Notes under the pieces: model-generated
Database searches by the model: none
The model's input: only the letters and a program-made list of their open reading frames with translations
Told to the model about the DNA's origin: nothing
Source: Agelaius tricolor
Taxonomy: Eukaryota > Chordata > Aves > Passeriformes > Icteridae
NCBI GenBank assembly: GCA_023055355.1
Contig: JALJCS010000001.1
Coordinates: 91,993,381-92,057,380, forward strand
DNA length: 64,000 bases
Direction of reading: 5' to 3'
Part shown: piece by piece, positions 48,840-61,092 of the stretch
How the letters are laid out: every line of letters starts with the position of its first letter
Numbering within the stretch: position 1 is the first letter of the stretch
Made by a program: the position numbers and the translations under genes

Positions 48840-49480
48840 TTCTGGAAATAACACGGCCATAAACATAACTGTAAGTTTCTAACTGTCGGTGATTTCATAC
48901 TGACTTTAACAATAGCCAGTAAACATATAGTTCAGACTTTAATCCAATTTTCTCAGTAAAACTAATTTCAGTAAGATGCTCTGCTCCAGATAATACTTTC
49001 TTGTGGGATTACTGCACAGCTTGGGTGGTGTATCATTCAATCTTCATCTTTTATTAATGCACTGTATATGTAATATATGACCCCAAATCCTCGCCAGTGC
49101 TGCGTTCCTAAACCCATGGAATTAATTAGCTGCTTCCATGTTCAGTTTTGACTGCTTTAACACTACTGGAATTTCACTAATCACTTTAGACATTAGCACC
49201 ATTCACAGATTCCTATTCTTACGACTTCCCAGTGTTTGCAGCCATCCACAGCTGACGTCTACGGGGGAGGCAGAAACACTGTGGAGACTCTTCTGCTCAC
49301 GAGACGAGACGTCCCCCCAATGCTGGGGGAACACGCTGCAGCTGCAGGGCTCCACGCTGACACATCTACTAACAGGATTAGGACTCTAAGCAGAAAAAAC
49401 ATATGTCGTTTGCAATATAGCTGGAGAGCTACCAACAGCTGTAATTAAGGATGCCTATGCATTTCCATGCTAAGCCCCTG
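48840..49480. promoter_or_regulatory. Candidate conserved block with E-box palindrome
   Basis: Contains a CpG-retaining core (49245-49360), a perfect 12-bp palindrome CTGCAGCTGCAG (49336-49347) centred on a CAGCTG E-box, a GGATTA K50-homeodomain word (49375-49380) and ATTAATTAGC near 49122. There is no transposon and no convincing frame. The regulatory reading is inferred from composition. Confidence 0.33.
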
Positions 49481-49778
49481 TTTTCGTTTGCTCATAACTT
49501 TCCAAAACTTTCACCTATAAGGCAGAACTTTTACAGTCCTGGTCCTGCTTTCTGCCAAACTGTGGCTTTTTTTTTTCTTGCTTTTGTTGAAAGTTTGAGG
49601 AAAAAGGAGTATGTCCATTTTTTTTTTTAATGAGAGAAGAGAGAAATTTTTACAAAATTCCCTCATGTAAACATGTGGATTGGAACTGATTTATGCTAGA
49701 TTTTCTATTTAATTTAATTTTCATATGACATTTTTAACTCTTAAAATATGTCCCAGCAGCTGGCAAGTATGGGATAAT
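49481..49778. other. Unique AT-rich DNA
   Basis: Two T runs (near 49567 and 49618) and nothing else recognisable. Confidence 0.5.
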
Positions 49779-49842
49779 ATTTTAATAAAGAAAGAGGAAT
49801 AATGCAACACATTTTAATAAAGAAACAGGAATAATGCGACAC
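49779..49842. repeat. 32-bp tandem duplication
   Basis: Two adjacent 32-base copies beginning ATTTTAATAAAGAAA differ at two positions (G/C and A/G). Confidence 0.95.
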
Positions 49843-52829
49843 ACTTTTCCTCTACACCTTGAAATGTCCAGGTACAGAATTTTACAGTCAGTGTAATTAC
49901 CAGCTGAAAAATTATTATCCTCTCAGTTTCCTCTCAGGTGCAGAGAGAGCTCAGCCCTCCACTCTGTAAATGCAGCTGTAATAAAGCTCCTCTTGTTTTT
50001 CTCAGTGTGGAAATTGGGAATGAACAAACAATACTGAACACACAGGCATGTCACGACCCTTTCTTAGCCTGTTGGGATGAAATCGTGTGGCACACAAGTG
50101 TTCACTGGTGCAACTAGAAATATGTGAATATTCTTGGCATTTGCAGACATCTCAGAGTGTTTTGAACCTGAAGGACTCTTTCAAGCCTCTGTAAGTCTAC
50201 GTCTCATGTGCCCCTTTCTATCTGATGAAAAGCACTCAGTATTAAAAATAATGTTGAGATTTTTTTTTTAAGATAGAGTTTGTGCCTAACTAACTCACTT
50301 CATTTCTTTCTCTCCTTGTCCTTGATCCTTCCTTTCCCTTCTCATTCTCTGGATACTGAATTTAGACTCTTGTAACACAGCAATCTCACAAGTTCTTGCT
50401 GTATGATGTGCACACACTGTTCAAACAATAAGATGATAAATTTACCAATGAGTGAATCCTCTTTGAAGAAAGAATAGGTCTTCTGTGCTTATAGTAAATA
50501 TTTAATTTAAAAGAAAAACCCAACCCTCTCTTGTACTGTTTATTAGTCTTGTGGGGAGAAAAGAAAGACTGTGGCTGGGAGATTTCTAGGTTTTTTTGTT
50601 CCTACTTTTTTTTCTCTTTCTGTATTAGATAAATTTTTTATTCATTTATTTTCTTCTTCACCAAGGTTTTCATTCACAGATAGGAAACTCTGCTTTACTT
50701 CAGACATTTAGAAGCAATTTTCTTTTAAAATGCAGTTACGTTCTCAGGCTTTACCTTTACAAATTACAATTTATATTTCTGAACATCCTGAGAGAGAGGC
50801 AACTTTTTCTAACAGTACTGATCTAGAAAATCTTCACAGAGGCTCTCCTCATGTTCTTTTGAAATCTACCAATTTAAGGTAATGAACACTTTAAAATTGA
50901 ATCAAATGATTCTAATAATGAGGTCTTTTGTTTGCTTCTTTCATAGTTCTCAAAAAGATGCTGTTTTAGATTTCTCACAAATTAGATTCCTTATAAATCT
51001 AAAAATTCTCTTAGACCTGCAGAATGACATGATGGTTGTTTTTTGATTGCTACAGTATAAGACATTGCAGTAGAATATTAGTAGGATAGGGGAAAAATGA
51101 ATTTTAGGAGATGAAAAACTCTGAGAACCTCAAATAACAACTTGCCCTGCTCCCCTGAATATACAGTGTTATGAAATGGCCTTTAACTAAGTTTTGTGTA
51201 CTATTATCTGGCTGGACTCTCATCCCACTTAGGGTCAGGGTAGCTAGTCAATATTTTTTCACTTCCAAGACTTTTGTAGAGTGGACTTCTTTGATGTACA
51301 CCAGCTTGCACAAGAACCAAATATAAGAATGATCCTTTCTTCTTAGGCACTTCTTTAAGACTTCCATGACCCTGACTCAGTGGCTGAGAAGTTGGGATGA
51401 ATCTAACTCCTCAGCATGCTCTAACATGATGTTCTCAGCGCTCCCTCCTCTTGATTAGTCTCCCCTCTCCAGCTCCACTTTACAACAGGTTCCCTACATC
51501 TCTTGCATTAGCTGAGAGGGTTCTGCATCCACAGCCCAAGATGGGACGGTGCCCAGCTGCTCTCTATGGGCTCACAGGTGCTGTCTGTCTCTGTGGAAGT
51601 AGCCAGAGGCTCTGGAGGACTCAGCAGTCACCCTTTGAAGAAGTAGGTACTTCAAGCTTTTCACTATTTAGGCAATTTATCACACAAATTCAGTGTGAGG
51701 CACATCCCTAATGCAAATCTCAGGCCTCTTCCCCAAGGCACTGCTGTGCAGTGCTTGTCAATTAATTATCAGAAGAACCTCTTTTAGCCTTCAAAAAGTA
51801 ATGTATTCTCCCCAAACCTCTTAGAAACACCAGAACATCTTTGCTGAAAATTTTCCAAAGTATAATGGATACCAAAAAGATATCCCTGGAAAGAAAAATG
51901 GTCATTTCTGAATGGTTGAAATCTGGTAAAATTACTAGCAACTAAAATAATAATTTTAGTTTATTTTTTAAACTAAATAACTCATTATAATGAGAAGGGT
52001 TTAAGAGATGCAGTAGTTCCATCTTCACCTAAAATATTTGTGCATCCATGCAGGATGTGAATACAGGATTGGTACAGAGGAAAAAAGTGTCTCATGATAC
52101 TTGGAGCATATAATGTTAGATCTGTGATTTATGTTTTTAATACAGACACTCCTCTTACTCTATCTACTATGGAGCCACAAACGCAGCTGAAAACAGGCTT
52201 TAGCCCAGCATTTAAAAAGGAAATGGGAGAAAACAGAAGATGTTTGTTGATTCCCATCTTATCCTTGGCCAATCCCCATCAGTGTGACCTGATAAAAAAA
52301 GGCCTGTTAAAAAAATCAAGCATCTTGAAAATGCACATAGTTTCTAAATTTAAAAAATTAAAACAAAAAACAACCAAAAGTCATCAAGGAAACTTTTTTT
52401 GCTGTAAATAAGTCACTTAGCTGTAGAATTCACCAGATAAATATCCTTATTGTTTTACCTCTAACCAGGGAAATGCTCCCATGGCATGTTCAGTATTATA
52501 CTCCAAGCTATTTCAATTTGTTCTTAAATTCCATGTAAATAACCTTCATACAGTAGGGGTGTCTGTGTGCTTGGTTTGGGGTTTTTTCCCCAGAGAGAAC
52601 TCCTACTATCAGTTTGGAAAAACAATTATCCTTCCCGTACTTCTCATGATCTTTTCCCAACAAATGAAGTGGAGGTTTTTTCTTTTTGTTTTTGCAGCCA
52701 GCTTCAATCTTGGTTCCATCCCTGTACTTAAGCAATTCCCTTAGATTTTAATGCCCAAATACCTGGAGCCAGCGCCTCCAGGCTCTCCAGAGCCTCAGTG
52801 GATATACTGGAAGCTATGAAGTGCAATGC
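49843..52829. other. Unique AT-rich non-coding DNA
   Basis: No exon, RNA gene or repeat family is recognised. Confidence 0.5.
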
Positions 52830-53110
52830 AGTCATTTCAGCTAAACATTACCAGCTCCTGACCCTGGAACGGAAAAAGTCAAAGTTCTTTTGCAAATGAC
52901 ACATTGTGACCTGCAGTCTGCTGTAGCACATTAAGTCTGATAAATGATCAGAAATGATGACTTAAACAAGCATCTAAGAGAGAGTATTTTGCTTAATGTA
53001 CCCAGCAGTTAACCTCATGTAGTCGCATTGCATAGTGGGCTCATTTGGAAGCCTGTAGGCTTAGCTGAGAATAAACAAAGCGTTGCAGTACCATTAAACG
53101 TTTTCTACAT
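52830..53110. promoter_or_regulatory. Candidate conserved non-coding block
   Basis: Holds a GTCAAAGTTC word (52879-52888, DR1/HNF4-like), a TTTGCAAATGAC octamer-like POU word directly after it, a GATAAATGATC word near 52938 and a few isolated CpGs (TAGTCGCATTGC, AAAGCGTTGC, AAACGTTTTC). No frame or transposon is recognised. Inference only. Confidence 0.3.
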
Positions 53111-53789
53111 CTTCCTTCTGTGTTAATGTGGTTCAGTGCTTCTGTCATGAAAATGAACTGAATGGAGTTTCCCACACTCTCAGCCACAAAGAGTGCACTA
53201 TATTGCCTTTACGAGAGATGTTTTGTACTTTCCTGAACACATGCCTGTTTCAAGAGCAAACCCTGATTTTCATAGCACTGAAGAGGTCTGCAGCATAGGA
53301 AAGAAGCAAACTCAAAAACAGAAAAAAAAAAGTGGAAGTGATGTCAAAACCATGCAATGTCCTATATATGCACAAAAAGAAGTTATTTTATTTTCCCACA
53401 TCCGCAAAATGTTCTCCAAGTGAAATGGCAAATCTAATCCTCCTGCCTAATAAGTTCTCAAATTTTTAATTTAGACATTTTTGCTAGAGCCCTATAGGTA
53501 CTAGAATAATGTGAGCTTTTTCTCTGTATTAAGTTGCTCAACTATAATGACTTCATCATTTCATTTAAGCACCTGTTCTGGAAAATAGGTCCTTATCCTC
53601 CAAACACTCACATCTAGTAAGTATTCCCATTTGAACTCTAAAAATTGTATCCCAGCTCTTTAGGGTGATTTACGGCATACTATTAGAAACCTCTATAAGC
53701 ACCTGAAATGTGTCAGTGGTTGAACATAAGCAATAATTGTAAATATAGTTTATGAGTTAAGCAGTGCACTGATATTGACGGCCAATGCT
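53111..53789. other. Unique AT-rich non-coding DNA
   Basis: No gene or repeat is recognised. Confidence 0.5.
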
Positions 53790-53945
53790 CAGCAAAATAT
53801 TGAATCTCCCAACTCCTGTTTAAACTCCCCACTGACTTCAGCTGGAATTTAGACTTCAAATGGGGAGTCAGGAGGCCAGATGCTTTGCTGATCCTGGGTC
53901 TTTGGCTGCAAAATGCTGAATCTTCCCAAAGGAGTCAGTGGAAAT
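53790..53945. repeat. Diverged ancient palindrome-family repeat
   Basis: TCCCCACTGACTTCAGCTGG at 53827 resembles the CTCCATTGACTTCAATGG core of old amniote palindromic repeats. AGGAGTCAGTGG further right (near 53930), with GATCCTGGG between, suggests a second scrambled arm. Assignment is tentative. Confidence 0.35.
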
Positions 53946-56189
53946 GATAGTGGAGAGGTATTTTATGGATGCATGACTCCTCCTGGAGTTTGTTCAGCAG
54001 AGGGAAATCTCTCTTGAAGTTCAACTGTCTTTCTTGTTTCTCTCACAGTCCTTTTTTCAGAGGCTTTTATGAACTTTTATGAACAACAAACTGAAAGGGT
54101 GCCTGTGACCTGGAGGAGGGGCTAGGATATGTGCTTTGGCCATCAAGACAGAAAACCCAGCTCTTCAATGTCAACAGGAAAGTTTCAACTCCTTTATCCA
54201 CAAAAATAGTTTTATCTTCTTATGAAGAGGAAATCTACTGTCTTTGCTTCTTCTCTGCCTCTACCGCTTCTCTGCAGGTGTCCCTGACCTCCATGCAGAG
54301 CAGAGGGATGAGGCAGGATTCTCAAAACTCAGGAGGGGAGGGAAGGGAGAGTGCCCTGAACTTTCCACACACAAGGTGTGACTGAGTTGAGGTCCAAGTC
54401 CCCTCCTTTGCTGCTGCCTGACCAACCTCCAGTTTTGTCAGCCTAGTGAAGACATCCTTCATTCATGGTGCTTCCTTATTCATGTGTCAAATATCTCCAA
54501 GATTTGCTCCACTATTTGACAGGATGTAATTAATGCAGGGGTGAGCTTGGCCCAATACACCTAAATATTAGTTTATGTTCCTATTTCTACAGTGGCATTA
54601 GTAGAAGGCCCATATCCATATAAATACCAGCATTCTCTCTGCTACTTTCTGTCTTATTTTAGCCTCCTACTTGCAAATCTGCTGGAATCCTTTGCATTAT
54701 GTATCATTGAACTGTTTCTGTGAGACTTGAGCTTGGCTGCAACTGAGATTCCTTTAATTTTTGTTTTTAAAGTTAGTATCTTAAAGAAAGGAAAATAAAC
54801 ATAAAGTCAGAATTTCCTGCGGGACAGAGGGAAGGGGAGAGATAAGATCAGCTGTAAGATGTTGGTGTTATTTTCCCAGGATAGGCTTCTTTGTCAGTTG
54901 TTTTTTTCCTTTTTTTCCTTTTTATTAATTTATTTATTCACTCTTTTAAAAATCACCTGCAGGCTTTTGGACAAAACTGGAAGATTTTCTGGGTTTCAGA
55001 TATAGCAGATTTCAAATTGCCAAAAAACCATCTCTAGGGTGAATCTCCCAGTGCTCAGTGATGTTCTTACAGCATAGATGCTTCCATAGGAAAAAAAACC
55101 ATCTGAAAATGGAAGACCTAAGCTGTTCTTTCCTTACCCAACCTGCCAGTGAGCAGCTGCTGCTGTCCTGTCACTGGTTGCACCCTGTCTTCACTCACCT
55201 CTGACTGGTTCATGAATATTGCAGACTCCTGAGAGTGGGGAGAGCCTACAGCTGAGCTAGCATAGTGTCAGCACAGTAGGATGAAGTTTTGTCCTTAGGC
55301 ATCATCCTCTAAGTTCCTATACGAAACAGGAGCAAGAGCAATTTGTCTCCCTAGGAACTTTACCTGCAAAAAATTGTTTCTAAGCTAGTTAACCCAGCAT
55401 ACTTATACTAAAGTGTTTCTTTGGGCCTTGGCTTGAAATATCTATTTGGGAATTGTCCTCTTGGAAAATTGCAGTTTAACATCTGAGATGAACCTGGCAT
55501 ACAAGCTGTCACACACGAGGGCAGAACAAGTACACACAGCTATCATCACGTCCAAGACAAGACACTGTGGAAGCTTTGAAGCAAAGAGGAGGAATTTCTC
55601 AACACAGGTGCATTCTTGTCCCTTGAGCAGCTCCTCTACTTGGAGATATCACATGCAGAATTTGTCTACTATGAAGCTACAGTGATGTTCTTCAGTGTAG
55701 ACATGGGCAGAAACAGCTATAAATAGCAGAGGATATTAAAAGTGATTGCAAATTGAAAAATGAGAACTCCACACTTCATTTATCTGTAAATGGCACAGAC
55801 TATACACTTTATTGCTTATTAGTTTTTTTCTCCTAAAGAGAGAACATCAGGTGAATCATCAAAGTGCTAGGGCAAAGTGAAACAAGGATTGTGCCTATCT
55901 CAGGGCCAAGCTCTAAAGCTGTATCTTTTACCTCCTCTTCAGTCTCAGTTTTCTCTGAAGAAGATAAGCCATGGAATTTGCACGGCCAAGATCTTTGCTG
56001 CAAACTTTCCTCCAATGTCTCGATTCCCCAATGCGTTGAGAAAGTTTGTCCCCCTCTTTGGAAGCAAGGGGACATCCTTGCTTAGATGAACCAGCCTCTG
56101 CACACTGAGGGCCCTGTGCACACAGGGCTCTGCATCCCTGAGGAATATATACCCAGACCAAGTTTTGAGTATTTGGCTATGATCCTGGA
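53946..56189. other. Unique non-coding DNA
   Basis: A 10-bp perfect tandem duplication (TTTTATGAAC, 54065-54084) and T-rich DNA near 54900. No exon or transposon is recognised. Confidence 0.5.
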
Positions 56190-56265
56190 ATAACCTCAAC
56201 GAAGTCGATGGATTTTCCCCAGATTTACTTCAGTATAATGAGCTAAGAATTTGGACCTCTGTGCA
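56190..56265. repeat. Diverged ancient palindrome-family repeat
   Basis: The words GAAGTCGATGGATTTTCCCC, AGATTTACTTCAGTATAATG and AGAATTTGGACC follow the order GAAGTCAATGGA ... CAGATTTACACCAGTGTAA ... AGAATTTGGCCC of an old amniote repeat that I recall as common in turtle and bird DNA. There is no family name I can give with confidence. Confidence 0.45.
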
Positions 56266-57979
56266 ATATTGTGTGGAATTTTATTAATTTTAAATAAAGT
56301 TTCCACCTTAAATGAATTGCAAGTGTTATCTGTTTATATATATAACTTCATGCTCTTTATTATTTAAAATGTCCAATTTGCTAGATGAAAACATAAATAC
56401 TGACTGCAGCTGTAGAATTTAATAAAACCTCAGGTTTGAGCTAGCAAGTGAAAAAAAGTATATTATTGGAAACTTGTGGTCAAACTTGAAGCTTGAAGGA
56501 AATATTTTAGCACTATCACAATATTAAATTGCAATCATTATTTAATTTATCTTCTCTGAAATGACTTAAGGGAAGTGCACCAAAAGTCCTATTTACCTAA
56601 GCCAGGAAATAAGTCAGTGATCAGCTAGGTGGATGAAGTAATTGAAAGCTGACAAGGGACAATATAATGCCACTATTGTAACAGCACTTAGAAGTATTGT
56701 TTGAATTTGACCTGCTTACGAATAAATGTTGCACAGTTTTCATTTCATATAAAAATGGAAAAAGGAAAAAGAAAAAAGTGTATAGCAATAAAATGTGTTC
56801 GTTGTACTGAATTATTGATATTTTTCTTTAAAATGAAAAATATCAGCTTTGGCACATCTGGAGGAAAGGAATGTTCTCCACAATTACTGAGATTTTGAAA
56901 AAAAATAGAGATATATTAGAAATTAAGGTATTCACCAGTCAGTACTTCAAGCAAAAAGTCTGAACCCCTGGGCAACCTGTGCATTTCAATTGTCACTTTG
57001 AACTTTGGAACAAAGGGTAGACTGTAAAACCAGTTTATAAAAAGTATTATGAGATACCACAACTGGCATTTTTATGACCTTATTAAACTACATCCAAGTG
57101 TCATAAATTTTATGTAATGAAAGTCAATAGGATCACTGACTTGATTTTAATATTAGGAACATGCTTATTAGTTTAAGAATTTTTCTGAATAAAAGGGGTA
57201 TTTTTGTTGTTTTCTTACCTTAGTAACTGATGTTATGTGGAAGTCATAAATGCCAGATTACATTAATTTTTTTGGTCACATAATAATATTGTTAGTAAAT
57301 TACTTGGGAGTAATGAGCAGCTTTTCTCACTAATTAAAGCTAAAGTTGTTAATTTAGACTTAAAATATTTGCCATTCTTATGACGAACAGCAACCGACCA
57401 AGTTTAGATTTGAAAACTAAATCATAGTTTAGAAAAAAAAAGATCTGTCTTTCAAGAATGAATACTCAAAATATCTTGTAACTTTTTTATCCCCAATGCC
57501 CTATCTCTGCAGTAGGAGAGGATCTGTCTGTTCAAAGTAATCCCATTTTTAGATCTGTTGCTGCTCTAGATGGAGAGCTTATGCCCAGAAGCAGCATAAA
57601 AATGTATTGAGATATATCAGAAGCAGAGTGTCCACCACGGGGGCATATTATCTGTGCTCTTCTCTTGAGAACATCAGCTAGCTGAACCAAAGGTCCAGCT
57701 GAGCCAGCAGTCTGCACTACCCAAGAGAATAGTCTAGGGAAGAAGACAAGAGTCATGAGAGAAGAGCATGCACTTATGGAACTCCCTCTCTGCTCCATCA
57801 CCCTCCTCCAATCATTTGCAACACTGCAGGGGGAGTCAGGGTGAATGCTCAGGAGTTGCAGAGGCGTTTCTGGCAAATGCTTGTCTTCTGTCATGAGAAA
57901 ATAAGTGGTGATTGCTATTTGTACATCTATATTCCATCTAGCCAGCCTGCCTGGCTTTCCTGAGCATCAGGAACAGCAG
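56266..57979. other. Unique AT-rich non-coding DNA
   Basis: Very AT-rich at 56270-57480. A 120-codon minus-strand frame at 57532-57894 has no recognisable domain. No transposon is seen. Confidence 0.5.
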
Positions 57980-58003
57980 GTCTGACTTCCCCAGAAGTCA
58001 GAC
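57980..58003. repeat. Perfect 10-bp-stem hairpin
   Basis: GTCTGACTTC is followed by the loop CCCA and then by GAAGTCAGAC, an exact inverted repeat. No T run follows, so it is not a factor-independent terminator, and the stem is too short for a typical pre-miRNA. Confidence 0.9.
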
Positions 58004-58978
58004 ATGAGCATGTGGGGGTGGCCAAGGATCCCCCAGCCCTTGTCCTCAAACTGCTCAATGCATGCTCACTGTCTCTTCCAAGGGATCCCAACTACTGACA
58101 GAGCCAGGCAAGGCAGGTCTGCAATGCAGCACCTTGCTGTCCACAGCAGCCAGGACAACACCTACTGCCAGTTTAGCAAGCCTCCAAGGGAATGACCAGC
58201 AGGAAGGTCAGTGCTTCCATCAGCCAACACTCCTAAGAAAGGCAGCAAGCAGCAGACAGCTGTCAGGATATGGATAAAGCTATGGCTGATGTCCAGGTGT
58301 GCTTAGTGGAAATTTTGCTTTTACAGAGATGACAGAAGGATCTCATATTATGTTTCCATAAGAAATTTGTTTGAAAAAAGCGAGAGGGGAAAACCACCAC
58401 CACACCAAAAATATGTTGTGGCCATTCCTGAGATGTGTGCCAGAGAGCACCATAAAATTTACCCAGTGTATTTTAAGCATTTGAATTATTGATAATTTAA
58501 CTGGGCTGGGTTTGTGCTAGTGGAATGGCAACAATTTTTCCTCCTCGATTTTTTCTCATGTTGCAGGGAGAATCACCATTCTGCACTGGGATCTGAGATT
58601 TTTGTGAACACCTAGGGTGCCATTTTCTCTCCCACTTTTTTCTGCAACATCCAATCTTCTCCATTCTCCAGATCCATTTATCAAGGGCCAGAAGAGCACA
58701 AAGTGGTCCTGCAAAGACAGCCCCACTGACAGCTCTTCATGGAAGGAGCTTTCTTATGCCCTTTTGTGACAGCCACTGGCTGAATGCCATGTTGTAGTCC
58801 ATAAATGCCTGTACATGGAGAACATGGGGTTTATTACCTTGTACGTTTCCCTAAAATACCCAAAAGAAAGCTAAAGCTTATTCTAAACTTTGGGAGGGAA
58901 ACAAACCCAAAAACATTGATGTGATCAGTAAGATGCTAGAGAATTTCACACATAGACCTGCTCCAGAATTGCCAGACT
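58004..58978. other. Unique non-coding DNA
   Basis: No gene or repeat is recognised. Confidence 0.5.
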
Positions 58979-59100
58979 GAAGGGGAGAAGAGAGAAAAGA
59001 GAGAAAGGAGAAAGAAGAGAAGCTCCTAAAAAAGCCCAAACAAACCAACCAACCAAACAAACAAACAATAAACACACAAAAAAACCCCCACAAAAACTAA
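58979..59100. repeat. Purine-rich then (CAAA/CCAA)n low-complexity tract
   Basis: A G/A-only stretch (about 58979-59020) is followed by CAAACCAACCAACCAAACAAACAA-type tetranucleotides and C/A runs to about 59100. Minus-strand frames here are Phe/Leu/Ser-rich and spurious. Confidence 0.85.
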
Positions 59101-60013
59101 CACTATAAAAAATTATTAAAATAAGCAAAAACAGAATAAAAGGTAAAGCTGGAGAAGGAAAAAAAGGAGGCATCAGAATGCCAGAAATAACAGACTTAAA
59201 ATCTGGACAAGTTAGGAAAATAAGAAAGATTTACTTCTAACCAAAAAGGGACACATAAACATAGACAATTTGTCGTGAGTGAAGTAGTCTCAAGCATGGA
59301 TAACTACTTGTTTTTACTATGATCACACAATTTGTCCCCACTCAATAGTCTGCCTGGCAAAAGACTGTACCTTCATCAGCACATCTCCTAAATGCCTGAG
59401 AAAGAAAATGAGTGAACTCTGGAGAAGCAGAGCAACAGGAGGAGCACCTGTTAAAATAGATAGCAATTTGTTACAGATACCATTAAACTGCTGCTGTGCA
59501 TAGGAATTCCCTGCACCAAAAGCAAGAAATGTTAAAGAAATCTTTAGAAGGACAGGATACCTGCTGCATGAATGTCAGGACAGCTGTAGTTCATTTTGTC
59601 TTTTAAACTGTGTGTGGGATGTACCAGCCTTAAAGAAAAGATCATTTGCTCAAATGGGAATGGTGGGAAAACCTCCCAGGAGGTTTTAAGGAGCCTATCT
59701 GCTTGGACCATAGGGAGAAGCTTGTAAAGCTAAGAAGGTAAGGTAAAAAAGGTGGTTATAAAGAGTGGGATACATCTCACTAGGAATCTCCTGATCTCAC
59801 TGTTATGTAACAGATTCCTAGCTGCTACTGGCACACACTCTTTTGAGGTCTCAGTTTAATTGATAGAAAATTACAGAGGACAATCCTTTCCTTATTTTAA
59901 TTAATTGTCCTAAGAAGAAAAAAAATCCCTCTCCTCCCAGACTATCTTTCTCTGCTGACTGTGTGGTTGAAACTGGGTTGGTGGATTTCTGATTCCCATG
60001 CTGAGTGCTTACT
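59101..60013. other. Unique non-coding DNA
   Basis: No gene or repeat is recognised. Confidence 0.5.
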
Positions 60014-60120
60014 GAATCACAGAATCACAAAATAGTCTGAGCTGAAAGGGTCCCAGAAGGATCATCAAGTTCAACTGTTAAAGCACATTTTGTGGCAGAA
60101 GATCACCATGGCAATACACT
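60014..60120 (-). mobile_element. CR1 LINE 3' tail, short
   Basis: Two adjacent octamers on the plus strand, CACAGAAT (60018-60025) and CACAAAAT (60026-60033), are the complement of the CR1 terminus ATTCTGTG and a one-base variant. GCTGAAAGGGTCCCAGAAGG and ATCATCAAGTTCAACT then follow the conserved CR1 3' block. It is severely 5'-truncated. Confidence 0.88.
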
Positions 60121-60576
60121 GCCAGTTTGGTAGAACAGAAACCTGAGAAGCAAGAAAGATGACTAAACAGGAATTTTCATCTCTATTAATATGAATTAAT
60201 AGAAATAGAAATTACCCTCTGTTTCACATCAGTTCAAAAAAAGCAATGATGCAAGAAAAATGTTACAGAGTAAACCAAAATATTGGTTTTCAAACTAAAA
60301 ATTTCTAAAGAAATTAAGTTTACTCAGAGAATAATAGAATATGTGCTTTTGGAAATACCTGCTAACTATGGAAATAAGTTGTCCTATGTGTATGCTGTAC
60401 ATGTAGCCCAGGATTATCCCTAAATTCACCTGGTAATCAAAGTCCTAACATGTTCCAGAGCCCTTAAATCCCAAGCTCTATTTCTTCACTGGCAAATCAT
60501 AGATCAGAGATGTGTTAAAGAAAGAGCAGTAAACTCTAGATAAACTCTAGTACTCTAGATAGTACTCAAAAAAATT
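60121..60576. other. Unique AT-rich DNA with short repeated words
   Basis: The end of the stretch (60530-60566) has three CTCTAG words about ten bases apart and two AGTACT palindromes, just before the LTR insertion point. Confidence 0.5.
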
Positions 60577-60582
60577 AGTAAT
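60577..60582. repeat. Target-site duplication, left copy
   Basis: AGTAAT, identical to the hexamer after the LTR at 61202-61207. Confidence 0.9.
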
Positions 60583-60985
60583 TGTGGGAACTCAGCACAT
60601 CATTCCCTATGTCCAGAGATGCCAGGAGAACCCTTGGGGGTCTCGGAAATCCTGGAATGTTGCCAAGAGTGTTTGGTGGCTTGATTTTGATCCATCCACA
60701 GAAGTGACAGCAGTTTGAGGACATGAGAACCACTTTAGAGTGAAGGGTGTAAGAGGGACACATTTAGAGGGTGAAATATAAACTTTAAGGTTTTTGCTAC
60801 AGGGGGGTTATGGAGACAAGATGGAGGGATCAGGGCATGTCTCGTCCTTCTTCTTTCTTCTTCATGTCTTCCATCTCCTGTGGTGATGTTGGCACTTGGG
60901 GATTGGTTCATGGTGAAGGTGCACTTGCTAATATGGGTGAAAGGTATTGGGAAATAAAGGTAAATATCACGTACGTAGATTTTAG

Positions 60986-60994
60986 TATAAAAAG
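60986..60994 (+). promoter_or_regulatory. LTR TATA box
   Basis: TATAAAAAG, about 93 bp before the AATAAA signal. A palindromic ACGTACGT word (60970-60977) lies just upstream. Promoter activity is not shown. Confidence 0.65.
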
Positions 60995-61086
60995 ACAAGA
61001 CCGCCTCGTGGTTGGTCAGAGCGCCCTTGGCTGCCTTGCAGATCAGACCTCTGTTGGGCAGACAGAAAATTTTGTAGATAAGAAAC

Positions 61087-61092
61087 AATAAA
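61087..61092 (+). terminator. LTR polyadenylation signal
   Basis: A canonical AATAAA about 110 bp before the LTR end, in the position that defines the R/U5 boundary of a retroviral LTR. Confidence 0.65.

Noticed and set aside
57980..58003. Pre-miRNA or factor-independent terminator
   Set aside because: The stem is only 10 bp with no longer flanking pairing seen and no T run after it.
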